In this document: piece by piece, positions 35,764-43,540 of the stretch
Position numbering within the stretch: the first letter of the stretch is position 1
Layout of the letters: each line of letters starts with the position of its first letter
NCBI GenBank assembly: GCA_028818385.1
Contig: JAPPNY010000122.1
Location: 1-64,000 of the forward strand
DNA from: Spirochaetaceae bacterium
GTDB taxonomy: Bacteria > Spirochaetota > Spirochaetia > SZUA-6 > Bin103
Reading direction: 5' to 3'
Length of the DNA: 64,000 bases
Notes under the pieces: model-generated
Databases searched by the model: none
Told to the model about the DNA's origin: nothing
The model's input: only the letters and a program-made list of their open reading frames with translations
Position numbers and translations under genes: made by a program

Positions 35764-36954
35764 TCACAACGCGGTGATCGCCGCTCCCGCCGCGCTGCCT
35801 GCCAGCACGACCAGCCACGGCGGGACCTTCCACCACGCCAGCATCGCGAACGCCGCCAGACCCAGTGCCAGGTCCGGCGGCGTACGGATGGCCGTAGTCC
35901 AAACCGGGTCGTACAGCGCTGCGAGCAACAGCCCCACGACCGCCGCTCCCACGCCGGCGATCGCCGCACGCAGCGCAGCGATCGACCGCAGCCGTTCCCA
36001 GAACGGCAGGATGCCCGCCACCAGCAGGAACGACGGCAGAAAGATGGCGACGAGTGCGAACAGACCACCGCTCCATCCGCCGACCGGACCGTCCATCACC
36101 GTCCCCAGGTAGGCGGAGAAGGTGAACAGCGGCCCGGGCACCGCCTGCGCAGCACCGTAGCCGGCAATGAACTGCTCGCCGGTCACCCATCCCGGAGGCA
36201 CCACCTCGGCCTGCAGCAGCGGCAGCACCACGTGACCGCCGCCGAACACCAGCGATCCCGACCGATAGAAGGCGTCGAAGACGTCGAGCGGATCGCTCGT
36301 CACGAACTGCCGGAGGATCGGCAGTCCGCCCAGCAGGACCACGAACAGCGCAAGGCTGGCGACGGCGGCAAACGGTCTTGCGCGCACGTTCGGCGTACCG
36401 GCGACGGCCGGCGACACCACGCCCTGCAAGAGCAGCCGGCCGGCCGCGGCAGCGACGACGATGACCAGCACCTGCGCCAGCGGGGTGCGCCACAACAGCA
36501 TCGCGATAGCCGCCGCGACCGCGATCGTCGCGCGGCGGGCATCCGGCGCCAGGTTGCGCGCCATCCCCAGGAGGGCGAACGCCACCACCGCCGCGGCGAC
36601 CACCTTCAGGCCGCGCAGCCAACCCTGGACCACCAGGTAATCGAATGCCGACACGCCGTAGCCGAACAGGATCAACGCTGCCGCGGAAGGCGCCGTGAAT
36701 CCGACCCAGGCCGCGATGCCGCCGGGAAGGCCCGCACGGTGCATGCCCACCGCGATTCCTACCTGGCTGCTGGCCGGGCCGGGCAGCAGTTGGCAGAGCG
36801 CGACCAGGTCGGCGTAGGCGTCGTCGTCCAGCCAGCGCCGCCGCGTGACGTACTCGTCCCGGAAGTAGCCCAAGTGAGCCACCGGCCCGCCGAACGACGT
36901 GAGCCCGAGCCTGATTGCGACCAGCAGCACCTCGAACGCCCGCGCCACGGCCAT
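35764..36954 (-). CDS. chrA: Chromate transporter ChrA
   Basis: A 396-residue membrane protein with two CHR domains. Each half shows family motifs: LGLTSFGGPVAHLGYFRDEY, LCQLLPGPASSQVGIAVG in the first, and SLVFGGGHVVLPLLQAEVV, GYGAAQAVPGPLFTFSAYLG in the second. It exports chromate in known cases. ATG 36954 is selected; the frame upstream overlaps the FMN riboswitch and is not coding. Confidence 0.93.
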   Translation of the reverse strand: MAVARAFEVLLVAIRLGLTSFGGPVAHLGYFRDEYVTRRRWLDDDAYADLVALCQLLPGPASSQVGIAVGMHRAGLPGGIAAWVGFTAPSAAALILFGYGVSAFDYLVVQGWLRGLKVVAAAVVAFALLGMARNLAPDARRATIAVAAAIAMLLWRTPLAQVLVIVVAAAAGRLLLQGVVSPAVAGTPNVRARPFAAVASLALFVVLLGGLPILRQFVTSDPLDVFDAFYRSGSLVFGGGHVVLPLLQAEVVPPGWVTGEQFIAGYGAAQAVPGPLFTFSAYLGTVMDGPVGGWSGGLFALVAIFLPSFLLVAGILPFWERLRSIAALRAAIAGVGAAVVGLLLAALYDPVWTTAIRTPPDLALGLAAFAMLAWWKVPPWLVVLAGSAAGAAITAL

Positions 36955-37036
36955 CGCCGCGCAGGATAGCACCGAGACGACCACCGGGCGTTTGACACCG
37001 GCGCCAGCCGGCCGATACCCTCGCCTGCCAAAGAGA

Positions 37037-37178
37037 GAACTTCGGGGCATGGTGCGGCGCCTTGACGGGTGCCTATTCCAGACCGACGGTGAAAGCCCGT
37101 GAGTTCTCGCTCGCATGAGCGGGAGCAGGAACCGGTGGAATTCCGGTGCCGACGGTATAGTCCGGATGGGAGAAGTTC
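37037..37178 (+). ncRNA. FMN riboswitch (RFN element)
   Basis: The conserved core is present: CTTCGGGGCA near the 5' side, GACCGACGGT, GAACCGGTGGAATTCCGGTG, CCGACGGTATAGTCCGGATG and GGGAGAAG at the 3' side. The closing stem pairs GAACTTC (37037-37043) with GAAGTTC (37172-37178). It lies 90 bases upstream of ribD, so FMN binding should lower expression of the riboflavin operon. Confidence 0.95.
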
Positions 37179-37193
37179 GACCGGGCAGAGGCC

Positions 37194-37248
37194 CGCGTGC
37201 GTCCTGCACGCGAGCCGTGTCCGGGTGCGCTTCTGCGGCAACGCGTGC
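37194..37248 (+). promoter_or_regulatory. Expression platform with alternative pairing
   Basis: GCACGCG (37206-37212) can pair with CGCGTGC upstream (37194-37200, 5-base loop) or with an identical CGCGTGC downstream (37242-37248). The two pairings exclude each other, which is the design of a riboswitch expression platform. The ribD start (37268) and its purine-rich site lie just after the second copy; no T-run is seen, so translational control is more likely. Confidence 0.55.
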
Positions 37249-37267
37249 CCCTCGGACGAGACAGGCG

Positions 37268-38452
37268 ATGCATGATCAAGAGGGGCTGATGCGCCGGGTG
37301 CTTGAACTGGCCCGCCACGGACAGTGGCGCAGTTCACCCAATCCGCTGACCGGTGCGCTGGTCGTCCGCGACGGCCGGATCATCGGCGAAGGCCATCTCA
37401 ACGAACGCGGCGACCATGCCGAGGCGGTCGCGCTGGACCGCGCCGCGGCCGCCGGGGGCGCGGCCGGGACCACCCTCTACACCAACCTGGAGCCCTGCTG
37501 CTGGACGGGAGTCGGCAAGCACACGCCGCCGTGCGCACAGCGGATCATCCGCGAGGGGGTGCGCCGCGTGGTGATCGCCACCGCCGATCCGCACCCGAAG
37601 GTCGACGGCGCAGGCGTGCGCATGTTGCGCGAGGCCGGGATCGAGGTGATCGAGCGGGTGTTGGAGGACGAAGCCGCACGGCTCAACGCCGTGCACTTCA
37701 AGTTCCACCGCACCGGCATGCCGTTCGTGACGCTCAAGGTCGCGCAGTCGATCGACGGCCGCATCGCCACCGCCGGCGGGGACTCGCGCTGGATCTCCGA
37801 CCGTGACGCCCGGGTGACGACGCACGAGCTGCGCTCCGGCCACGACGCGATCATGGTGGGTGCCGGCACCGCGGTAGCCGATGACCCGGAACTCACCGTG
37901 CGGCTCAGTCCGCTGCTGCGCGACCGCCAGCCACTGCCGGTGGTCGTCGACTCGACCCTGCGCCTGCCGCCCGCGGCCCGCATGATGGCCGGCGAGCGCG
38001 AGCCGCTGGTGCTCACCACCGACCGGCATGACCGGCACGCGCGCGCCGCCCTGGAACGCGCCGGCGCACGCGTGGCGGTGGTGGGAAGCACCGCGGACGG
38101 CCGGGTGGCGCTGGACCGGGCGCTCGCCGCCCTGGCCGGCGCGGGCGTCACCTCGGTGCTGATCGAGGGCGGGGCGGTGCTCCACACCGAGCTGATCCGG
38201 CAGGGACTGTTCGACAAGCTGGTCGTGGTGGTGGCGCCGATCGTCATCGGCTCGGGAATCGAAGCGGTGGGCGACCTGGGAAACGCTCGCCTGGTCGACG
38301 CCCTTCGCCTGGAGCGCGTCAGCCACCGGCAGGTCAACGACCAGGTAATCGTCACCGGCTACCGGTCGCTGGCCGCGACGCTCGGCCACGCCGGCAGCGG
38401 ACCACTCCCCCGGACGGAGTCGCAGGAGGCCGGATGTTCAGCGGTATCGTAG
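37268..38452 (+). CDS. ribD: Bifunctional riboflavin deaminase/reductase RibD
   Basis: About 394 residues. The N-terminal deaminase has the zinc site HAE in GDHAEAVAL and PCC...C in NLEPCCWTGVGKHTPPC; the C-terminal reductase has VTLKVAQSIDGRIA, DAIMVGAGTAVADDPELTVR and VLIEGGAVLHTELI. It converts the pyrimidine from GTP to the ribitylamino intermediate. ATG 37268 follows GACGAGACAGG. The last codons overlap the next gene by 19 bases. Confidence 0.95.
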   Translation: MHDQEGLMRRVLELARHGQWRSSPNPLTGALVVRDGRIIGEGHLNERGDHAEAVALDRAAAAGGAAGTTLYTNLEPCCWTGVGKHTPPCAQRIIREGVRRVVIATADPHPKVDGAGVRMLREAGIEVIERVLEDEAARLNAVHFKFHRTGMPFVTLKVAQSIDGRIATAGGDSRWISDRDARVTTHELRSGHDAIMVGAGTAVADDPELTVRLSPLLRDRQPLPVVVDSTLRLPPAARMMAGEREPLVLTTDRHDRHARAALERAGARVAVVGSTADGRVALDRALAALAGAGVTSVLIEGGAVLHTELIRQGLFDKLVVVVAPIVIGSGIEAVGDLGNARLVDALRLERVSHRQVNDQVIVTGYRSLAATLGHAGSGPLPRTESQEAGCSAVS

Positions 38453-39678
38453 AGGAAGTGGGCGTCGTCACCGCCCTCACCCGGCCCGCCGCGGACGCGG
38501 CGCGCATGACCATAGGCGCCCGGACCGTGCTGGACGGCACCCAGGTGGGCGCGTCGATCGCCGTGGACGGCGTCTGCCAGACGGTGGTCGCCATCGACGG
38601 CCGCACGCTGACCATCGACAGCGTCGGCGCGACCCTGCGCAAGACCACCCTGGGGTCCTTCGCGGCAGGGCGGCGCGTCAACCTGGAACGTCCCCTGGCA
38701 TTCGGCAACCGGGTCGACGGCCACCTGGTGCAGGGCCACGTCAACGACACCGGCACGGTCACCCGCTGGGAGAAGCTCGGCGCGGCACGCTGGCTGGAGG
38801 TCCGGCTGCCGAGGCCATTGCTGCCGTATGTCGTGCTGGAAGGCTCGATCGCCATCGACGGGGTCAGCCTTACGGTCGCCGGGCTCGAGGACGACCGCGC
38901 CGGCTTCTCGATCATCCCCCACACCGCGTGCGCGACCACCCTGAGCGACCGGCGCGTGGGCGATCCGGTCAATGTCGAGGTCGACATGATCGCCAAGTAC
39001 GTGGAGCGGCTTGCCGGCCCACACGCCGCCGGCGGCGCCGGCGAGACGGCGAATCCCGCCGCCGACGCTGACGCCGACGAGCCGGTACCCATGGCCAGCG
39101 TGGACGAGGCCGCGGAGGCTATCGCCCGCGGCGGGATGGTGCTGATGATCGACGACGTCGACCGCGAGAACGAAGGCGACCTGGTGGCGGCCGCGTCCCT
39201 GGTCACCCCGCGGATCGCCACCTGCATGCTGCGCCAGGCCAGCGGCCTGCTGTGCGCGGCGATCACCGCCGAGCGGGCCGAGAAACTCGATCTTCCGCCG
39301 ATGGCGCAGGTGAACACCGCGCTGCACGGCACGCGCTTCACCGTCTCGATCGACGCCGTGCGCGGCACCACCACGGGCGAGTCCGCCCACGACCGCGCCG
39401 CCACGCTGCGGGCGGTCGCCGACCCCCAAGCGTCCCCCGCCGACTTCGCCCGGCCGGGCCACCTCTTTCCGCTGGTCGCCGATCCGGGCGGTGTGGCCGC
39501 ACGCGCCGGCCACACCGAGGCGGCGGTGGAGCTGGCCGCGCGCGCCGGCCTGCCCGCGGCCGCCGCCATCTGCCCGGTGCTTGACGACGACGGCGGCATG
39601 GCACGCCGGGCCGGATTGTCGAGGCTTGCACGCCGCCTGAAGGTGCCGATGCTGCACGTCGCCCAACTCGCCTCATGA
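38434..39678 (+). CDS. Riboflavin synthase-DHBP synthase fusion (RibE-RibB)
   Basis: A 414-residue fusion. Residues 1-195 are riboflavin synthase: two lumazine-binding halves, starting MFSGIVEEVG and with GHLVQGHVND and ISLTV-like IDGVSLTVAGL. A proline/alanine-rich linker follows. Residues 220-414 are 3,4-dihydroxy-2-butanone-4-phosphate synthase with DDVDRENEGD near 240-249, RQASGLLCAAIT and ARAGHTEAAVELA. Usually RibB is fused to GTP cyclohydrolase II (RibA); that domain is absent here and RibA must be elsewhere. Confidence 0.93.
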   Translation: MFSGIVEEVGVVTALTRPAADAARMTIGARTVLDGTQVGASIAVDGVCQTVVAIDGRTLTIDSVGATLRKTTLGSFAAGRRVNLERPLAFGNRVDGHLVQGHVNDTGTVTRWEKLGAARWLEVRLPRPLLPYVVLEGSIAIDGVSLTVAGLEDDRAGFSIIPHTACATTLSDRRVGDPVNVEVDMIAKYVERLAGPHAAGGAGETANPAADADADEPVPMASVDEAAEAIARGGMVLMIDDVDRENEGDLVAAASLVTPRIATCMLRQASGLLCAAITAERAEKLDLPPMAQVNTALHGTRFTVSIDAVRGTTTGESAHDRAATLRAVADPQASPADFARPGHLFPLVADPGGVAARAGHTEAAVELAARAGLPAAAAICPVLDDDGGMARRAGLSRLARRLKVPMLHVAQLAS

Positions 39679-40142
39679 AGGCCGCCGCGCCCGCTCCGCC
39701 GGCGGTGCTGGACGGCACCGGACGCCGCTTCGCCATCGCCGCCAGCCGCTACAACCACGAGGTCACCGGGCGGCTGGTGGACGGCGCCACCGAGGCACTC
39801 ACCGAACACGGCGTCGCCGACCGGGACGTGCAGGTGGCGTGGGTGCCCGGCTCGTTCGAGCTGCCGCTCGCCGCGCAGCGGCTGGCGCAGTCCGGGGACG
39901 TGAGCGCCGTCATCTGCGTGGGCTGCATCATCAAGGGGGAAACCAACCATGACGAGCTGGTGGGCCACGCGGTCGCCGGCGGGATCACGCAGGTCGCGCT
40001 CGGCACCGGCGTGCCGGTGCTCCTCGGGGTGGTGAGCGCCAACGATCAGGAGCAGGCCCTGGCGCGTGCCGGCGGCTTTGTGAACCGCGGTCGGGAGGCG
40101 GCGCTGGCGGCCCTGGAGATGGCCGCCGGGGGCGGCGAATGA
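39675..40142 (+). CDS. ribH: 6,7-dimethyl-8-ribityllumazine synthase
   Basis: A 155-residue lumazine synthase. Family motifs are AASRYNHEVTGRLVDGA, WVPGSFELPLAAQRLA, and GCIIKGETNHDELVGHAV with the catalytic histidine. ATGA overlap with the fusion gene upstream and another with the SDR downstream. It supplies lumazine to riboflavin synthase. Confidence 0.95.
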   Translation: MKAAAPAPPAVLDGTGRRFAIAASRYNHEVTGRLVDGATEALTEHGVADRDVQVAWVPGSFELPLAAQRLAQSGDVSAVICVGCIIKGETNHDELVGHAVAGGITQVALGTGVPVLLGVVSANDQEQALARAGGFVNRGREAALAALEMAAGGGE

Positions 40143-40933
40143 GCGGAGCGGACCGGTTCGATCTCAGCGGCCGCACCGCGGTCGTGACCGGCGCCAGCCG
40201 CGGGCTGGGCCGCTACATGAGCAAGGCGCTGGCCCGCGCCGGGGCGTCGCTGGTGATCTCGGCGCGCGACGCGCGCGACTGCGCCGACACGATCGGAGAG
40301 ATTCACGATCTGGGCGGCACGGCGCGCGCTTACTCCCTGGACGTCCGTTCCGAGCGCAGCGTGCGAGCCTTCGGAGAGGCGGTCGCCGAAGACCTCGGCG
40401 CCGTGGACATCGTGGTCAACAACGCCGGTTGCAACGTCCGCAAACCGTTCCTGGACACCACCTGGGACGACTGGGACACCGTCCTGGAGACCAACCTGCG
40501 TAGCGGCTTCTTCGTCACCCAGGCGTTTGCGCCGGGGATGATCGAGCGCGGCTACGGCCGCGTAATCAACATCGGCTCGGTCACCAGCGTGTTCGGCTTC
40601 GGCGCCGTCGTCCCCTATGTCGCCAGCCGCGGCGGCGTGCTGCAGATGTCGCGGGCGCTCGCCGACGCGCTCGGCCCGCACGGCATCACCGTGAACTGCC
40701 TTGCCCCCGGCTGGTTCCACACCGCGCAGACGGAGGTGCTGTTCCAGGACGCCGAGTGGCGGGATTACATCGTCGATCGCATCCCGCTGAAGCGGCTGGG
40801 CACCCCAACCGATCTGGACGGCACCGTGGTTTTCCTTGCCTCGGAGGCATCCGAGTATGTCACCGGCCAAATCCTGCTGGTCGACGGCGGCATGACCACC
40901 GGCGCCGCCCGAGCCGCCAACCCGAAGCCGTGA
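40139..40933 (+). CDS. SDR-family oxidoreductase with Lys-to-Arg site
   Basis: A 264-residue short-chain dehydrogenase. The cofactor motif is VVTGASRGLGRYMS and NNAG is present; the serine lies in INIGSVTSVFG. The YxxxK motif reads Y160-V-A-S-R164, so the catalytic lysine is arginine. C-terminus has the normal VTGQILLVDGGMTTG. Start ATG 40139 overlaps ribH. Position after the rib operon suggests co-transcription, but a riboflavin role is not established. Confidence 0.9.
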   Translation: MSGADRFDLSGRTAVVTGASRGLGRYMSKALARAGASLVISARDARDCADTIGEIHDLGGTARAYSLDVRSERSVRAFGEAVAEDLGAVDIVVNNAGCNVRKPFLDTTWDDWDTVLETNLRSGFFVTQAFAPGMIERGYGRVINIGSVTSVFGFGAVVPYVASRGGVLQMSRALADALGPHGITVNCLAPGWFHTAQTEVLFQDAEWRDYIVDRIPLKRLGTPTDLDGTVVFLASEASEYVTGQILLVDGGMTTGAARAANPKP

Positions 40934-41598
40934 GCGCCTATTCGAGCACCGTCGAGAACTACGTCAAGGCGATCTACCTGCGCCACCGCGAGCGCCCCGG
41001 GGGATTCCTGCCGATGGGCCGGATCGCCGATGCGATGGACGTTTCGCCGGGAACCGCCACCTCCATGATGAAGACCCTGGCCGGCCTGGGGCTGATCGAG
41101 TACTCACCGCGCAACGGCAGCCGTCTGACCGGGCCGGGCGAGGCGCTCGCGCTCGACGTTCTGCGCCGCCACCGGCTGGTGGAGCTGTTCCTGGTGGAGG
41201 TGCTGGGCCTGGACTGGTCGGAGGTCCACCGCGAGGCCGACAACCTGGAGCACGCCATATCCGACGTGGTCCTTACCCGCATCGACGCGTTGCTCGACCA
41301 CCCCACCGTCGACCCGCACGGCGACCCGATTCCCACCCGGCGCGGGCAGATAGACCAGACCGTCTTCGGCAGCCTCATGGAACAGCCGGAGGAAGCCGAG
41401 CTGCGCGTCGAGCGCGTGACCGACCAGGATCCGGAGTTTCTGCAGTTCGTGCACCGCAGCGGCCTGCAGCCCGGCAGCCGCGTCAGGGTCGAGTCGATCG
41501 ATCAGGCCGCCGACGCGGTAACGCTCCGCACCGACCAGGGCACCCTGACCATCGGCACGCACGCCGCATCAAAGATCCTGGCCCGGCAGCCTGCCTGA
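40930..41598 (+). CDS. DtxR/MntR-family metal-dependent regulator
   Basis: About 222 residues. An N-terminal winged helix (VENYVKAIYL, MGRIADAMDVSPGTATSMMKTL) is followed by a dimerisation and metal-binding domain (RRHRLVELFLVEVLGLDW, EVHREADNLEHAIS) and a C-terminal SH3/FeoA-like region (LQPGSRVRVES). Such proteins repress metal-uptake genes in response to Fe or Mn. GTG 40930 overlaps the SDR stop (GTGA). No metal transporter is adjacent. Confidence 0.92.
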   Translation: MSAYSSTVENYVKAIYLRHRERPGGFLPMGRIADAMDVSPGTATSMMKTLAGLGLIEYSPRNGSRLTGPGEALALDVLRRHRLVELFLVEVLGLDWSEVHREADNLEHAISDVVLTRIDALLDHPTVDPHGDPIPTRRGQIDQTVFGSLMEQPEEAELRVERVTDQDPEFLQFVHRSGLQPGSRVRVESIDQAADAVTLRTDQGTLTIGTHAASKILARQPA

Positions 41599-41610
41599 GC
41601 CGCCGACGGC

Positions 41611-42930
41611 TCAGTCGCCGCGCAGGCGCACGCTGGCCGCGTGCGCGTCCAGGCCCTCCGCCTCGGCCAGCACGGCGATGTCGTCGATCGCCTGGCGGGT
41701 CATGCCGTTCGGGTACTCCTCCAGGCTGGCTCGGCGCAGGAACGTGTAGACGCTGCAGCCTGAGGAAAACCGCGCTGTGGAGCCGGTCGGAAGGCAGTGG
41801 CTGGGCCCGGCGTAGTAGTCGCCGCTCGCCACCGGCGCGGCGCCAAGGAAGTAGGCGCCGGCGTTGTGCACGCGGTCCAGCACGGCGTGCGGATCGGCCA
41901 CCGCCAGCACGGCGTGCTCGGGGGCGATGCGATTCATGATCGCGCACGCCTCCTTGACGTCGGCGGCCAGCACGAAGGCGGTGAACTCGCGGAGGCCGTG
42001 CTCGATGGCATCCTGCCGGCCGCGCTCGCGGACCTGGCGCTCCAGCGCGGAGCGGACGCGGTCCAGAACCTCGGGTTGGTCGGACACCACGAACGCCGCG
42101 CCGGGATCGTGCTCGAGCTGAGCCAACACGTCCGCGGCGACCCAGGCCGGGTCCGCCGACCGGTCCGCCAGGATAGCGATCTCGCTCGGTCCGTAGAGGC
42201 CGTCCACGCCGACGGTGCCGAAGAGCTGCCGCTTGGCTTCCTGGACGTAGACGCTGCCGGGCCCGGCGATGAAGTCCACCGCGGGAACGGTCGGCGTCCC
42301 GCAGGCCAGGGCGGCCACGGCATGGCTGCCGCCGATGCAGTACACCTCGCCGATGCCCAGCAGGTGGGCGGCGGCCAGCACGCTGTCGTCGATGGCGCGC
42401 TTCGTCGTGCCTCGGTCGGAGTCGGGAGGCGGCGTGGCCAGGCAGATGCGCTCGACGCCGGCCACCTGCGCCGGCACGGCCAGCATGATCAGCGTCGACG
42501 GATAGGCGGCCCGCCCGCCGGGCACCAGCAGGCCCGCCGAGCCGACCGGCTCCACGCGCAGGCCCAGCCGGGCCCCGTCGATCTCGACCGGCGGCGGCGG
42601 GGCGGGCGCGATGTGCTCCTGGTACCGCCGCACGTGCTCGATCGCCCGCTCCATGGCGGCGCGCAACTCCGGCGCGATGCGATCCGCCGCGGCCCGCAAT
42701 GCGCGAGGCGGCACGCGCAGCATCGAGTCGTCGAACTCCGGATCGCTGAACGCGCGCATGTGCGTCACCAGGGCGGCGTCTCCGTCACGGCGCACGTCGG
42801 CGATGAACCCCGCGACCGACTCGCTCAGCTCCCGGTCGCCTCCCACCGCCCCGGCAAGCCGCTCCAGAAGCGCTTCCAGTTCACGCCGGTCGTTCGGAGC
42901 GGCATAGACCAGCGCGCGTAACTCCATCAC
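41611..42930 (-). CDS. hisD: Histidinol dehydrogenase family protein
   Basis: A 439-residue protein of the histidinol dehydrogenase family, which oxidises histidinol to histidine with NAD. Conserved pieces are PGGRAAYPSTLIM, FIAGPGSVYVQEAK, YGPSEIAILADRS, QLEHDPGAAF, RIAPEHAVLAV and GPSHCLPTGSTARF. The usual AGPSE reads YGPSE here. No other his genes are near, so a related dehydrogenase such as for sulfopropanediol is possible. Convergent with the DtxR gene, 12 bases apart. Confidence 0.85.
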   Translation of the reverse strand: MMELRALVYAAPNDRRELEALLERLAGAVGGDRELSESVAGFIADVRRDGDAALVTHMRAFSDPEFDDSMLRVPPRALRAAADRIAPELRAAMERAIEHVRRYQEHIAPAPPPPVEIDGARLGLRVEPVGSAGLLVPGGRAAYPSTLIMLAVPAQVAGVERICLATPPPDSDRGTTKRAIDDSVLAAAHLLGIGEVYCIGGSHAVAALACGTPTVPAVDFIAGPGSVYVQEAKRQLFGTVGVDGLYGPSEIAILADRSADPAWVAADVLAQLEHDPGAAFVVSDQPEVLDRVRSALERQVRERGRQDAIEHGLREFTAFVLAADVKEACAIMNRIAPEHAVLAVADPHAVLDRVHNAGAYFLGAAPVASGDYYAGPSHCLPTGSTARFSSGCSVYTFLRRASLEEYPNGMTRQAIDDIAVLAEAEGLDAHAASVRLRGD

Positions 42931-42960
42931 GGCGGCGAGGATAGCACGCGCGTCCGAACC

Positions 42961-43188
42961 TCAGATGCCGGCCGCAGTCAACGCCCGGCGCGCTTCCTCC
43001 GGCAGTTCCACGGGAGCAAACATCGATGCAGGATAGAGATAGCCGTCCGGCTCCGATCTGTCTTCGTCGATCACCCTCAGCAGTTTCTCGTCGACGGCGC
43101 GCGCTTCCGGCAGCCGACGGTACACTCTGCCCACAACCAGACTCGCTTCGTTCCCCTGGTTGCTGATGCAGATCACATACTCAATCAA
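42961..43188 (-). CDS. Conserved hypothetical small protein
   Basis: A 75-residue protein: IEYVICISNQGNEASLVVGR, VYRRLPEA, LLRVIDEDRSEPDGYLYPA and FAPVELPEE. It resembles a widespread family of unknown function with the pattern ASLEVGKxYxxLPD and YLYPAxxF. No catalytic motif. It is probably cytoplasmic. Confidence 0.6.
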   Translation of the reverse strand: MIEYVICISNQGNEASLVVGRVYRRLPEARAVDEKLLRVIDEDRSEPDGYLYPASMFAPVELPEEARRALTAAGI

Positions 43189-43279
43189 CGGTCACAGCAT
43201 ACTTCGCTAACTCCACCGCCGCCAAGCGGCGCTACCCAAAGCCGCACCCATCTCGTCGGTATACTAGCCGTTCAGACAC

Positions 43280-43540
43280 TCAACCCAAGACCCTCTTGAT
43301 CTTGACACCCCTGCGCCCAATCCCGTGTGCCTCAAACCAATGGACCTCGGCTTCGCATATCGCTCCATCGCCCAGTCTAAGCGTGGCAATACCCTTTCGC
43401 TTGCGCCATCGCCCTGCGCCATACGTCCGGTCGAGAAAGCGTCGGAGATACACGCCCCGACCCGATGCGATTGTCTCCACGCTTCGTATCTCGCCGAGAA
43501 TCTCGAATTGCGCCTCCCCGGCTGGTTCTCCCCCTACCAT
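43280..43540 (-). CDS. Conserved hypothetical protein downstream of STAND gene
   Basis: An 86-residue basic protein (FEILGEIRSVETIASGRGVY, RTYGAGRWRKRKGIATLRL, HWFEAHGIGRRGVKIKRVLG). I recognise it as a common small hypothetical type, with no assigned function. Its ATG follows the stop of the STAND C-terminal frame without a gap, so it is the last gene of that operon. Confidence 0.65.
   Translation of the reverse strand: MVGGEPAGEAQFEILGEIRSVETIASGRGVYLRRFLDRTYGAGRWRKRKGIATLRLGDGAICEAEVHWFEAHGIGRRGVKIKRVLG

Noticed and set aside
36955..37209. N-terminal extension of chrA
   Set aside because: It lies over the antisense strand of the FMN riboswitch and has no ChrA-like residues before ATG 36954.
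43217..43231. CGCCGC/GCGGCG hairpin as terminator after the 86-aa gene
   Set aside because: Only six base pairs in GC-rich DNA and no T-run on the leftward strand.
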